Shown here: piece by piece, positions 6,858 through 11,938 of the stretch | Numbering within the stretch: position 1 is the stretch's first letter | Layout: the number at the start of each line of letters is the position of its first letter | Made by a program: the position numbers and the translations under genes | The notes under the pieces: model-generated | Databases searched by the model: none | What the model was told of the DNA's origin: nothing | The model's input: the letters and a program-made list of their open reading frames with translations, nothing else | Origin: Halobacteria archaeon | GTDB taxonomy: Archaea > Halobacteriota > Methanoliparia > Methanoliparales > Methanoliparaceae | Assembly (NCBI GenBank): GCA_013329575.1 | Contig: DUJX01000088.1 | Coordinates: forward strand, 1 to 11,938 | Length of the DNA stretch: 11,938 bases | Direction of reading: 5' to 3'

Positions 6858-7331
6858 ATGATTTATTTAGGGAGCGATCATGCCGGTTTTGATCTAAAAG
6901 AGAAGATTAAAGAGTTTCTACAAAGAGAAAATTACGAGTTTGAAGATATGGGCGCTTACACATACGATGAAGGCGACGATTATCCCAATTATGCACTAAA
7001 AGTATGCAAAAAAGTATTGAACGGGGATAAAGAAAAAGGCATATTATTCTGTGGGACTGGTCAAGGAATGGATATTGCGGCCAATAAAGTACCCGGTATC
7101 TTAGCAGCCGTTTGTTGGAACGAAGAGACGGCAAAAAATGCGAATAAGCTAAACGTTGATATTATCACGATGGGTGGTAGGGTAACCCGACCAGAGGTGG
7201 CCGAAAAGATCATAAAGATATGGTTAAATCCGATAGAGAGGGATGAACGGCATATAAGACGAATCAAAAAGGTTAAAGAGATAGAAAGACAATTTTTTAG
7301 ACATCCTTTATTTGAAGACGACCAGATTTAG
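6858..7331 (+). CDS. rpiB: Ribose-5-phosphate isomerase B
   Basis: A 157-residue RpiB/LacAB-family sugar-phosphate isomerase interconverting ribose 5-phosphate and ribulose 5-phosphate. Family features are GSDHAGF (5-11), DYPNYA (41-46), the active-site loop CGTGQGM (65-71) with Cys65 as the presumed proton-transferring base, AANKVPG (74-80), MGGRV (105-109) and the basic HIRRIKK segment (132-138) that should hold the phosphate. Two positions are unusual: the IRAA motif after AANK reads ILAA, and the ring-opening histidine seen in E. coli RpiB (in HNDANVL) aligns with Lys97 in NANKLNVDII. Most archaea use the unrelated RpiA, so an RpiB here is less common and may reflect transfer or a lineage trait. 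The ATG at 6858 starts at the conserved first strand. A role on another sugar phosphate is possible. Confidence 0.88.
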   Translation: MIYLGSDHAGFDLKEKIKEFLQRENYEFEDMGAYTYDEGDDYPNYALKVCKKVLNGDKEKGILFCGTGQGMDIAANKVPGILAAVCWNEETAKNANKLNVDIITMGGRVTRPEVAEKIIKIWLNPIERDERHIRRIKKVKEIERQFFRHPLFEDDQI

Positions 7332-7392
7332 AAGAATTAAAAACGAATATATCCCGATTATCTCTCATCACATTTATAATTCGATGATTCGT

Positions 7393-8340
7393 TCATAACT
7401 CAAGAAACAGATAGGCGAGCAACGCGTCCAGTTGTATCTTCTCGTTTGCTCCCTCTGTTATCCTAAAATCTATCTCTCCTATTCGGTCGATTATATTGAG
7501 CTGTTTATTTATTGGTATATCCAGATTAAGAGTAGCTTTATGTATACCTTTAATTATCTCTTCCGCCGATATTCCTTCATTTAATATCCGATGAAGATAC
7601 TCTCTCGCCCGATCAAAAGATCCGTTCAAAACGAGATCAAATATATTTTTAATATTGTCCGGTTTTATACTACCTTCGGTTGCATAAATCATATCTGAAT
7701 CAACCGCTTCTTTTAACGATGCGGCACTTTGGAGCACATTGATGGCTTTTCTCATATCTCCTTCCGATATCTCAAATATAGCATCGATCGCATCGTCTTT
7801 GACATCTATCTTCTCTTCATCGATTATTCTTTTAATCGCATCATTTATTGCCTCTCGAGACAATGGTTTAAACCTGTACACGACACATCTACTCTGAATC
7901 GGTTCGATGATCTTTGAAGGATAGTTGCAACTTATTATAAACCTGCAATTTTTGTGAAAAATCTCCATAGTCCGTCTAAGTGCCGATTGAGCATCGTTGG
8001 TCAATGCGTCCGCCTCGTCGAGAAATATTATTTTAAAACCAAACGGGCCGATCGGCGATACTTTTGCAAAATTTTTTATCTTGTCTCTTACGACGTCTAT
8101 TCCTCTGTCGTCGCTCGCGTTTAACTCTGTGAAATTGTACATCCAGTCTTCTCCGTACAATTCTCGTGCCAAAGCAATTGCCGATGCTGTTTTACCAACA
8201 CCCGGTGGTCCTGCAAACAAAAGATGAGGCATCTCTCTCGAGTTTACATAGGCTTTTAATCTTTTTATGACTAAGTCTTGGCCTATTATTTCATCCAACC
8301 GTTTTGGTCTGTATTTCTCTATCCAGATCTCTTCTTTAAT
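7393..8340 (-). CDS. rfcS: Replication factor C small subunit, apparent AUU start
   Basis: An AAA+ clamp-loader subunit that, with RfcL, opens the PCNA ring onto primed DNA. With the start proposed here it has 315 residues, the normal RfcS length. Features: RFC N-terminal motif EIWIEKYRP (4-12), Walker A GPPGVGKT (44-51), Walker B FLDEAD with Asp108 and Glu109, the SRC arginine-finger motif (150-152), sensor-2 GDMRKA (194-199), then the helical and collar domains. The start is unusual. The frame has no ATG, GTG or TTG between the upstream in-frame stop (8347-8349) and a TTG at 8296-8298, and that TTG lies after the essential EKYRP motif. An ATT at 8338-8340 gives the expected N-terminus and sits six bases behind AAGGTGA, a near-perfect archaeal Shine-Dalgarno. 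A sequencing frameshift just after a GTG at 8350 is the alternative. It converges with rpiB and diverges from the zinc-ribbon gene. Confidence 0.92.
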   Translation of the reverse strand: MKEEIWIEKYRPKRLDEIIGQDLVIKRLKAYVNSREMPHLLFAGPPGVGKTASAIALARELYGEDWMYNFTELNASDDRGIDVVRDKIKNFAKVSPIGPFGFKIIFLDEADALTNDAQSALRRTMEIFHKNCRFIISCNYPSKIIEPIQSRCVVYRFKPLSREAINDAIKRIIDEEKIDVKDDAIDAIFEISEGDMRKAINVLQSAASLKEAVDSDMIYATEGSIKPDNIKNIFDLVLNGSFDRAREYLHRILNEGISAEEIIKGIHKATLNLDIPINKQLNIIDRIGEIDFRITEGANEKIQLDALLAYLFLEL

Positions 8341-8346
8341 CGTTAC

Positions 8347-8353
8347 TCACCTT
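8347..8353 (-). promoter_or_regulatory. Shine-Dalgarno that marks the rfcS AUU start
   Basis: Minus-strand AAGGTGA, complementary to the usual archaeal 16S rRNA 3' end, is followed by six bases (GTAACG) and then ATT AAA GAA GAG. The spacing is what a normal start codon would have. The predicted transcript start from the box at 8374-8384 falls right at this motif. Confidence 0.7.
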
Positions 8354-8373
8354 GAAATATTAAAGTATTAAGT

Positions 8374-8384
8374 ATATTATATAA
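8374..8384 (-). promoter_or_regulatory. TATA-like box for rfcS
   Basis: Minus-strand TTATATAATAT, centred about 25 bases before position 8354, which gives a short leader of about 13 bases holding the AAGGTGA motif before the AUU codon. Confidence 0.45.
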
Positions 8385-8422
8385 TCTTCGTAACTTTTTT
8401 AAGGAAAGATTAATATAACACA

Positions 8423-8431
8423 TTTTAAAAG
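8423..8431 (+). promoter_or_regulatory. TATA-like box for the zinc-ribbon/aEF-1beta operon
   Basis: CATTTTAAAAG sequence whose TTTTAAAAG core is centred 24 bases before the ATG at 8451, consistent with a leaderless transcript; no Shine-Dalgarno is visible before that ATG. Confidence 0.45.
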
Positions 8432-8450
8432 ATGTAGAGTTGATATAGAA

Positions 8451-8624
8451 ATGATAAAGATTAAAAATATTGAGTTTTGTACTTCTTGTAATACAAGGCT
8501 TGTGGAAAAAGGGTTCGTGCGTTTCCCTTGTCCACAATGTGGAGAGACTATCGCAAGATGCGTCAAATGTAGAGAACTGGCTGTAGTATATAAATGCCCA
8601 AGTTGCGGATTCGAGGGACCATAA
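8451..8624 (+). CDS. Small zinc-ribbon protein with four CxxC motifs
   Basis: A 57-residue protein translated from ATG at 8451 to TAA at 8622-8624. It contains four CxxC pairs: CTSC (10-13), CPQC (27-30), CVKC (37-40) and CPSC (49-52), enough for two zinc sites. Almost nothing of the chain lies outside the zinc-binding framework. Small zinc-ribbon proteins (DUF1610-like; HVO_2753 type) are typically found directly upstream of the aEF-1beta gene in archaea, as here, where the stop codon abuts the next ATG (TAAATG). The linkage suggests a translation-related role, but no molecular function is established from this sequence. Expression is coupled to aEF-1beta. Confidence 0.9.
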   Translation: MIKIKNIEFCTSCNTRLVEKGFVRFPCPQCGETIARCVKCRELAVVYKCPSCGFEGP

Positions 8625-8891
8625 ATGGGAAGAGTCGCTGTGACAATAAAGATAATGCCTAAAGATCCCGACGTAGATCTGGATAAACTAAAAGGAGATA
8701 TAAAAAAAGTAGTACCTAAAGACGTGGATCTAAAAAAGTTCGATGTTAAACCGGTGGCGTTTGGATTAATGGCTCTGTATGCATTATTCATCATGGAAGA
8801 CAAAGAGGGTGGTACAGAAGAAGTAGAGCGAGCCATATCTAAATTGGATGATGTAGAGAGCGTACAAGTGGAGAACGTAGGGCTGATATAA
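8625..8891 (+). CDS. ef1b: Elongation factor 1-beta (aEF-1B)
   Basis: An 88-residue archaeal elongation factor 1B, the guanine-nucleotide exchange factor that recycles aEF-1alpha from GDP to GTP during translation. It has the ferredoxin-like fold of the catalytic domain: a first strand VAVTIKIMPKDPDVDL (4-19), the KPVAFGLMALYALFIMEDKEGG core (43-64, read in two strands and a turn) and the closing helix and strand EEVERAISKLDDVESVQVEN. The length is standard for the archaeal protein, which lacks the N-terminal domains of eukaryotic EF-1B. The ATG directly follows the zinc-ribbon stop; GAGG at 8613-8616 inside the upstream gene gives a ribosome site eight bases before the start. A repeat-rich AT segment follows the stop. 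Confidence 0.95.
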   Translation: MGRVAVTIKIMPKDPDVDLDKLKGDIKKVVPKDVDLKKFDVKPVAFGLMALYALFIMEDKEGGTEEVERAISKLDDVESVQVENVGLI

Positions 8892-8905
8892 AACGATAAA
8901 AAATT

Positions 8906-8929
8906 AAACGTTTATATAAACGTTTATAT
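8906..8929. repeat. Two tandem 12-bp units forming nested palindromes after aEF-1beta
   Basis: The unit AAACGTTTATAT occurs twice without a gap. Bases 8906-8925 are a perfect 20-base palindrome, and 8915-8928 (TATAAACGTTTATA) a second. It begins 15 bases after the aEF-1beta stop and is followed by an AT-rich stretch with a TTTT run, so it may act in 3'-end formation. It could also be a protein site upstream of the tRNA promoter. Confidence 0.55.
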
Positions 8930-8960
8930 AATTTTATTTAATAACACCAAAATTGTTCGT

Positions 8961-8971
8961 ATTATATAATA
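8961..8971 (+). promoter_or_regulatory. TATA box for tRNA-Ala
   Basis: ATTATATAATA centred about 31 bases before the first base of the tRNA, the right place for a short-leader tRNA transcript. Confidence 0.5.
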
Positions 8972-8996
8972 TTCGGATACTTTTACCATCCTTTAT

Positions 8997-9069
8997 GGGC
9001 TCGTAGCTCAGCTGGAAGAGTGCCGCCTTCGCGAGGCGGAGGCCACGGGTTCAAATCCCGTCGAGTCCA
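8997..9069 (+). tRNA. tRNA-Ala, anticodon CGC
   Basis: A complete 73-base cloverleaf through the discriminator base. The acceptor stem GGGCTCG pairs with CGAGTCC, the D stem GCTC with GAGT, the anticodon stem CCGCC with GGCGG around loop TTCGCGA (anticodon CGC at 9030-9032, reading GCG), and the T stem ACGGG with CCCGT around TTCAAAT. The acceptor holds a G3:U70 wobble, the main identity element of alanine tRNA, and A73, which agree with the anticodon. CCA is not encoded (the next bases are TCA), and there is no intron. Its last 19 bases lie opposite the end of coaD. Confidence 0.97.
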
Positions 9070-9518
9070 TCATTAAGCACCCGTCCTTCTGTATCTATCT
9101 CGCCTTTCTTTATCCGCGTAGATGAGATATAGATGCCATCGTCTGCCAGTACATGATCTACTCTTACGATCTTTACCTCTTTAAATCCTTTATCTCTTCT
9201 GATCTTATTGATCGTTTCCGCCACGGGATACGTCTCAGGAGAGACGACTAAATACTCAAAATCTTTCTCATAAGCTACCGGGCCGAAAGGGTCGTTTAAT
9301 TCGACTATCCTTGCATTTATGCCATATGTTTTTTTGATGTATTGGGATAGATTCTCTTTTCTGACTGAGAAAGGCAAAACGAACCTTTCTCTATCTTTCT
9401 TGGCAAGATAATCCGAGGTAAGCCCTATACATACATCATCCAGACCAAATGCTGTCTCTATAAGTTTTTTATGTCCTTTATGTAGCGGGCTGAAAGTACC
9501 GCCGAGTGCTACTAACAT
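9051..9518 (-). CDS. coaD: Archaeal-type phosphopantetheine adenylyltransferase
   Basis: A 155-residue nucleotidyltransferase that adds AMP to 4'-phosphopantetheine to give dephospho-CoA, the penultimate step of coenzyme A synthesis. Motifs: LGGTFSPLHKGH (5-16), whose HKGH is the (H/T)xGH signature, and ISSTRIKKGEI (131-141), the second nucleotide-binding motif of this superfamily. The lack of a long domain and the spacing fit the archaeal branch. Start: an in-frame TTG at 9524 lies only one base after GAGGT (9526-9530), whereas the ATG at 9518 lies seven bases after it, so I choose 9518. The gene follows the M20 peptidase on the same strand with a 31-base gap. Its last six codons are read from the complement of the tRNA-Ala 3' end, giving a C-terminus of DGLDGI; the stop is inside the T-arm. 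Confidence 0.93.
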   Translation of the reverse strand: MLVALGGTFSPLHKGHKKLIETAFGLDDVCIGLTSDYLAKKDRERFVLPFSVRKENLSQYIKKTYGINARIVELNDPFGPVAYEKDFEYLVVSPETYPVAETINKIRRDKGFKEVKIVRVDHVLADDGIYISSTRIKKGEIDTEGRVLNDGLDGI

Positions 9519-9549
9519 TGTCAATACCTCTCTTTATTCTTTTTAACCT

Positions 9550-10704
9550 TTAATTCTTTTTATTATTTTTAACCACTTCGGTTATGAGAGATGCAAAAGA
9601 AGAGGATGCATAAACGAGATCGTTTATCTCTATAAACTCGTTAGAGACATGTGCACAATCTTTCTTACCCGGACCGAAGATTACAGTCGGAATATTTTTG
9701 TTTATAAAAAATCTTGCATCGGTGCACCCGTCCATGGTTGTGATATCTCTCTCATACCCAAAAACATCTTTCGTAGATTTTTTCAGCAGTCTGACTATCA
9801 TCTCATCCGTTGAAACCTTCACGGGCAACATCTCTATAATATTTTTTATCTCTGCCTCAACTCCGTTAGCCTTTTCTCTGTTTACGATACGATTTAATTC
9901 ATCTAAAACACTCTTGCTCGTCTCTTCAGGGATTGTTCTTCTATCAAGTTCAAACACGCACCGATCAGGAACTACGTTCACTCTCGTACCGCCGCTGATC
10001 TTACCGACGTTCATGGTCGGTTGTCCTAATAGATCGTCTTCGATGCTAAATTTGAAATCTTCTAAAGCGATGATCATACGAGCGGCATAATAAATAGCGT
10101 TTTTTCCTAACTGTGGCATGCTACCATGGGCAGATCTTCCTTTGACCGTTATCTCATATATATTTGAGCCTTTATGCCCGATGCATATACCGAGATCGGT
10201 AGGCTCCGCAATGACACACATCTCTCCGTTTAAACTACCTACAATCTTGCCGGTACCGTTCACACCGCCCGTCTCTTCTTCGACCGTTGCTGTGAATAAG
10301 ATATCGCTGCCCATATCTATGCCAAGCCCGTGAAGAATTTTAATAGCAAACATCATCGATGCGAGACCGCCCTTCATGTCGCAAGAACCGCGCCCGTATA
10401 TCTTTTCGTCGATTATTTGTGGATCGAACGGTGGATAGTCCCATGAAAAGTTTTCAGCCGGTACTACGTCCATATGGCCGTTCAATATCAATCTGGCATC
10501 TTTATTATCCTTTTTTTCCGATGCTAAGACGTTTTTATCGATGGATCTCACATAAAAGTTAATCTCTTTAAAAAAATCCTGTATATACTCGCTAATCTCG
10601 TCTTCTTTTCCACTGATGCTCTCAAATCTTATCAAATCTTTGGTAAGGGCGATCAACTCATCCTTTTTATCTATGATAGCCTGTTTTATCTTCTTAGTCT
10701 CCAT
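9550..10704 (-). CDS. M20-family metallopeptidase (ArgE/DapE-type deacylase)
   Basis: A 384-residue member of the M20 zinc hydrolases, cytosolic enzymes that remove acyl groups from amino-acid intermediates or split dipeptides. The co-catalytic metal ligands are visible: His77 and Asp79 (NGHMDVV), bridging Asp109 (GRGSCDMKGG), Glu142/Glu143 (VEEET; catalytic base and ligand), Glu167 (IAEPTD) and His352 (CAHVSNEF). The insert dimerisation domain runs roughly 185-295 with GRSAHGSMPQLGKNA at 189-203. The sequence fits acetylornithine deacetylase/succinyl-diaminopimelate desuccinylase annotation, but the substrate cannot be fixed: ArgE, DapE, LysK-like and peptidase members share these motifs. 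The ATG at 10704 is preceded by a weak AGGGAT. coaD follows closely. The gene diverges from the CitG-like gene; a TATA-like TATATTTAAAC near 10750-10760 may serve it. Confidence 0.9.
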   Translation of the reverse strand: METKKIKQAIIDKKDELIALTKDLIRFESISGKEDEISEYIQDFFKEINFYVRSIDKNVLASEKKDNKDARLILNGHMDVVPAENFSWDYPPFDPQIIDEKIYGRGSCDMKGGLASMMFAIKILHGLGIDMGSDILFTATVEEETGGVNGTGKIVGSLNGEMCVIAEPTDLGICIGHKGSNIYEITVKGRSAHGSMPQLGKNAIYYAARMIIALEDFKFSIEDDLLGQPTMNVGKISGGTRVNVVPDRCVFELDRRTIPEETSKSVLDELNRIVNREKANGVEAEIKNIIEMLPVKVSTDEMIVRLLKKSTKDVFGYERDITTMDGCTDARFFINKNIPTVIFGPGKKDCAHVSNEFIEINDLVYASSSFASLITEVVKNNKKN

Positions 10705-10749
10705 TGAATCAATCCCTATAATGAGCTAAACCACCATAAATTCAAATTG

Positions 10750-10769
10750 TTTAAATATAATAATATATC
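10750..10769. promoter_or_regulatory. Shared AT-rich promoter core of the divergent M20 and CitG-like genes
   Basis: TTTAAATATAATAATATATC. TTTAAA is self-complementary and can be read as a TATA box both ways: to the right it predicts a start near 10780, to the left near 10730, in each case leaving a leader that includes the ribosome binding site (GTGAT at 10807-10811; AGGGAT before 10704). Confidence 0.45.
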
Positions 10770-10776
10770 TTTTGTC

Positions 10777-10797
10777 TTAACGGTTAAATAACGGTTA
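10777..10797. promoter_or_regulatory. Tandem palindromic operator candidate before the CitG-like gene
   Basis: TTAACGGTTAA (10777-10787) and TAACGGTTA (10789-10797) are odd-length palindromes with arms TTAAC/GTTAA and TAAC/GTTA. The repeated unit TAACGGTTAAA has a period of 11 bases, about one helical turn, so two dimers could bind side by side on one face. The pair covers the predicted transcription start of the CitG-like gene, a typical place for an archaeal repressor. Confidence 0.55.
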
Positions 10798-10816
10798 AAT
10801 CTTCCTGTGATTTAAA

Positions 10817-11716
10817 ATGAACAAATTTTATTATGCAAGCTGTGCTCAGCTCTCAATGTTATTAGAAGTCTCTGCAAACCCTAAACCTGGTAATATAGAC
10901 AGAGATCACGATTTCAAAGATACCCGTTACGAACAGTTTCTGGCATCTGCTGCGGCGTCTTATCCTATATTTCTGGACGCATATAACGAGGATAGACGGA
11001 TTGGCGAATTGATCAGAATAGGAATAGAAGAGAGTTCACAATGGCAGAAAGGTGGAAATACACATTTTGGTGCGTTTACTCTTCTTATACCGCTCGTTAA
11101 AGCGTCAAGACGGTTGGAACGTAGGTATAATCTCGCCGACGGGTCATTTTTTCTTGAAAGAATAGATGAGCTTATAGATGAGACGGTAAGTATAATAAAA
11201 TGTACGGATTACATTGATTCAATAAATTTTTACAAAACGTTCTCTGCTGAGAATATAAAGGTAGAAGAGGCAGAAAAATTCAACGTGAACGACCAGAATT
11301 CTTTGAACTTCATCAAAGATGAAAAGATAGGACTGTATCAACTTATGATGCTCGCTCCATCATACAACCTGGTAGCGAGAGAATGGGTCGAGGGTTATCC
11401 AAGAACTGTATCGGTTGCAAAAAGTTTGATGGAGCAGTCAAGGTCGGAAAGTTTCGATCTGAATGGTGCTATCGTCTATCAATACGTCCGGCTTTTGTCA
11501 AAGGACATAGACGGGCTTGTGGTTGCAAAACACGGGTTAGAAGAAGCAAAGAATGTTAAAATAATAGCAGAAAATATAATAAAAGATTATTCGATCGATA
11601 AAGTAGAAAAATTTGATTCTTACCTGATTGAAAAAGAGATAAATCCTGGATCAACCGCCGATATAATTGCGTCGGCTTTATACGTCTTTCTGGCTTATGG
11701 CAGATATAGAATTTAA
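10817..11716 (+). CDS. Triphosphoribosyl-dephospho-CoA synthase-family protein (CitG/MdcB-like)
   Basis: A 299-residue member of the CitG/MdcB family (COG1767-like). Bacterial CitG joins the ribosyl group of ATP to dephospho-CoA to make the prosthetic-group precursor of citrate lyase. The family signature is present: EVSANPKPGNIDRDHDF (17-33, compare the PKPG.VD motif of CitG) and GGNTHFGAF (79-87, compare GTNTHKGA). Archaea generally lack citrate and malonate decarboxylating lyases of this type, and none is in the window, so the bacterial substrate is unlikely to be the true one. Homologues of this family and of DUF447 occur, as I recall, in the tetrahydromethanopterin gene clusters of methylotrophic bacteria, which suggests a role in C1 cofactor metabolism. 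The ATG at 10817 is preceded by GTGAT at 10807-10811. DUF447 follows after 50 bases. Family call firm, function open. Confidence 0.85.
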   Translation: MNKFYYASCAQLSMLLEVSANPKPGNIDRDHDFKDTRYEQFLASAAASYPIFLDAYNEDRRIGELIRIGIEESSQWQKGGNTHFGAFTLLIPLVKASRRLERRYNLADGSFFLERIDELIDETVSIIKCTDYIDSINFYKTFSAENIKVEEAEKFNVNDQNSLNFIKDEKIGLYQLMMLAPSYNLVAREWVEGYPRTVSVAKSLMEQSRSESFDLNGAIVYQYVRLLSKDIDGLVVAKHGLEEAKNVKIIAENIIKDYSIDKVEKFDSYLIEKEINPGSTADIIASALYVFLAYGRYRI

Positions 11717-11766
11717 AATTTAAAGTTTAGAAACGAATTTAAAAAGTTAAAAAAAGGTTTTATTAT

Positions 11767-11938
11767 ATGGCAGACGTGACGGACGATCTTAGATCGGTTG
11801 GTATCGGAAGAGGGATTACAGAGACGATATCAACGACCGTATCTGTACCGTATGAAAAGAACGAGGTTAGTAGAAAGTTCAACGCTGCGCCTGTCGGTCT
11901 GGTGAATAAAGATACGGTCTATGTAGAGATATTCAAAG
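11767..11938 (+). CDS. DUF447-family protein, N-terminal part only
   Basis: The frame opens at ATG 11767 and runs off the right edge after 57 codons. The visible part holds GITETISTT (16-24), NAAPVGLV (40-47) and VYVEIF (51-56), the N-terminal pattern of DUF447, a family with a flavin-reductase-like split-barrel fold found in methanogens and in bacteria with tetrahydromethanopterin-linked C1 metabolism. No biochemical function is established that I know of. A weak AAGG (11754-11757) precedes the start, and an AATTTAAAAAG box at 11737-11747 could give a separate leaderless transcript, though the 50-base gap also allows co-transcription with the CitG-like gene. Confidence is limited by the short visible length. 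Confidence 0.75.
   Translation, partial: MADVTDDLRSVGIGRGITETISTTVSVPYEKNEVSRKFNAAPVGLVNKDTVYVEIFK

Noticed and set aside
8399..8836. A 145-codon minus-strand frame over the zinc-ribbon and aEF-1beta genes
   Set aside because: Both plus-strand products match known archaeal families in the usual gene order; the reverse frame is a shadow.

Overview
The window looks like chromosomal sequence from an AT-rich euryarchaeon. The archaeal hallmarks are a replication factor C small subunit, a beta-type elongation factor 1B behind a small zinc-ribbon gene, the archaeal form of phosphopantetheine adenylyltransferase, archaeal (class II) glyceraldehyde-3-phosphate dehydrogenase, TATA-like boxes about 25 bases before many starts, and a tRNA gene without an encoded CCA. 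A NifH-family ATPase with no nitrogenase genes beside it (best read as the F430-making component CfbC) and a CitG-like gene next to a DUF447 gene suggest a lineage with methanogenesis-type C1 cofactors, i.e. a methanogen or anaerobic methane/alkane oxidiser. The species cannot be told from this sequence.

Layout. 1-2699 (minus): glycerol kinase followed by an overlapping FAD-dependent glycerol-3-phosphate dehydrogenase that runs off the left edge. 2859-4396 (plus): NifH-family ATPase, then the pyrimidine reductase of riboflavin/deazaflavin synthesis. 4468-5677 (minus): an Nfu-type iron-sulfur scaffold and an FdhD-like protein. 5793-7331 (plus): glyceraldehyde-3-phosphate dehydrogenase and ribose-5-phosphate isomerase B. 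7393-8340 (minus): RfcS, which appears to start at an AUU codon. 8451-8891 (plus): zinc-ribbon protein and aEF-1beta, abutting as TAAATG. 8997-9069 (plus): tRNA-Ala(CGC). 9051-10704 (minus): an M20 metallopeptidase and CoaD, whose last codons lie opposite the tRNA 3' end. 10817 to the right edge (plus): a CitG/MdcB-like protein and the start of a DUF447 protein.

How the genes fit together. Glycerol kinase and the dehydrogenase would turn glycerol into dihydroxyacetone phosphate, which enters triose-phosphate metabolism at the level of the GAPDH encoded nearby; RpiB supplies pentose phosphates. Several other genes serve cofactors: F430 (probable), flavin/F420 precursors, Fe-S clusters, Mo/W enzyme maturation and coenzyme A. 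The rest is replication and translation. I see no mobile element, CRISPR array, prophage, or defence or secondary-metabolite cluster, and no gene-free stretch over 300 bases. The points most worth a second look are the apparent AUU start of rfcS, the FdhD homologue without its CxxC pair, the tandem palindromes before the CitG-like gene, and the coaD/tRNA overlap.
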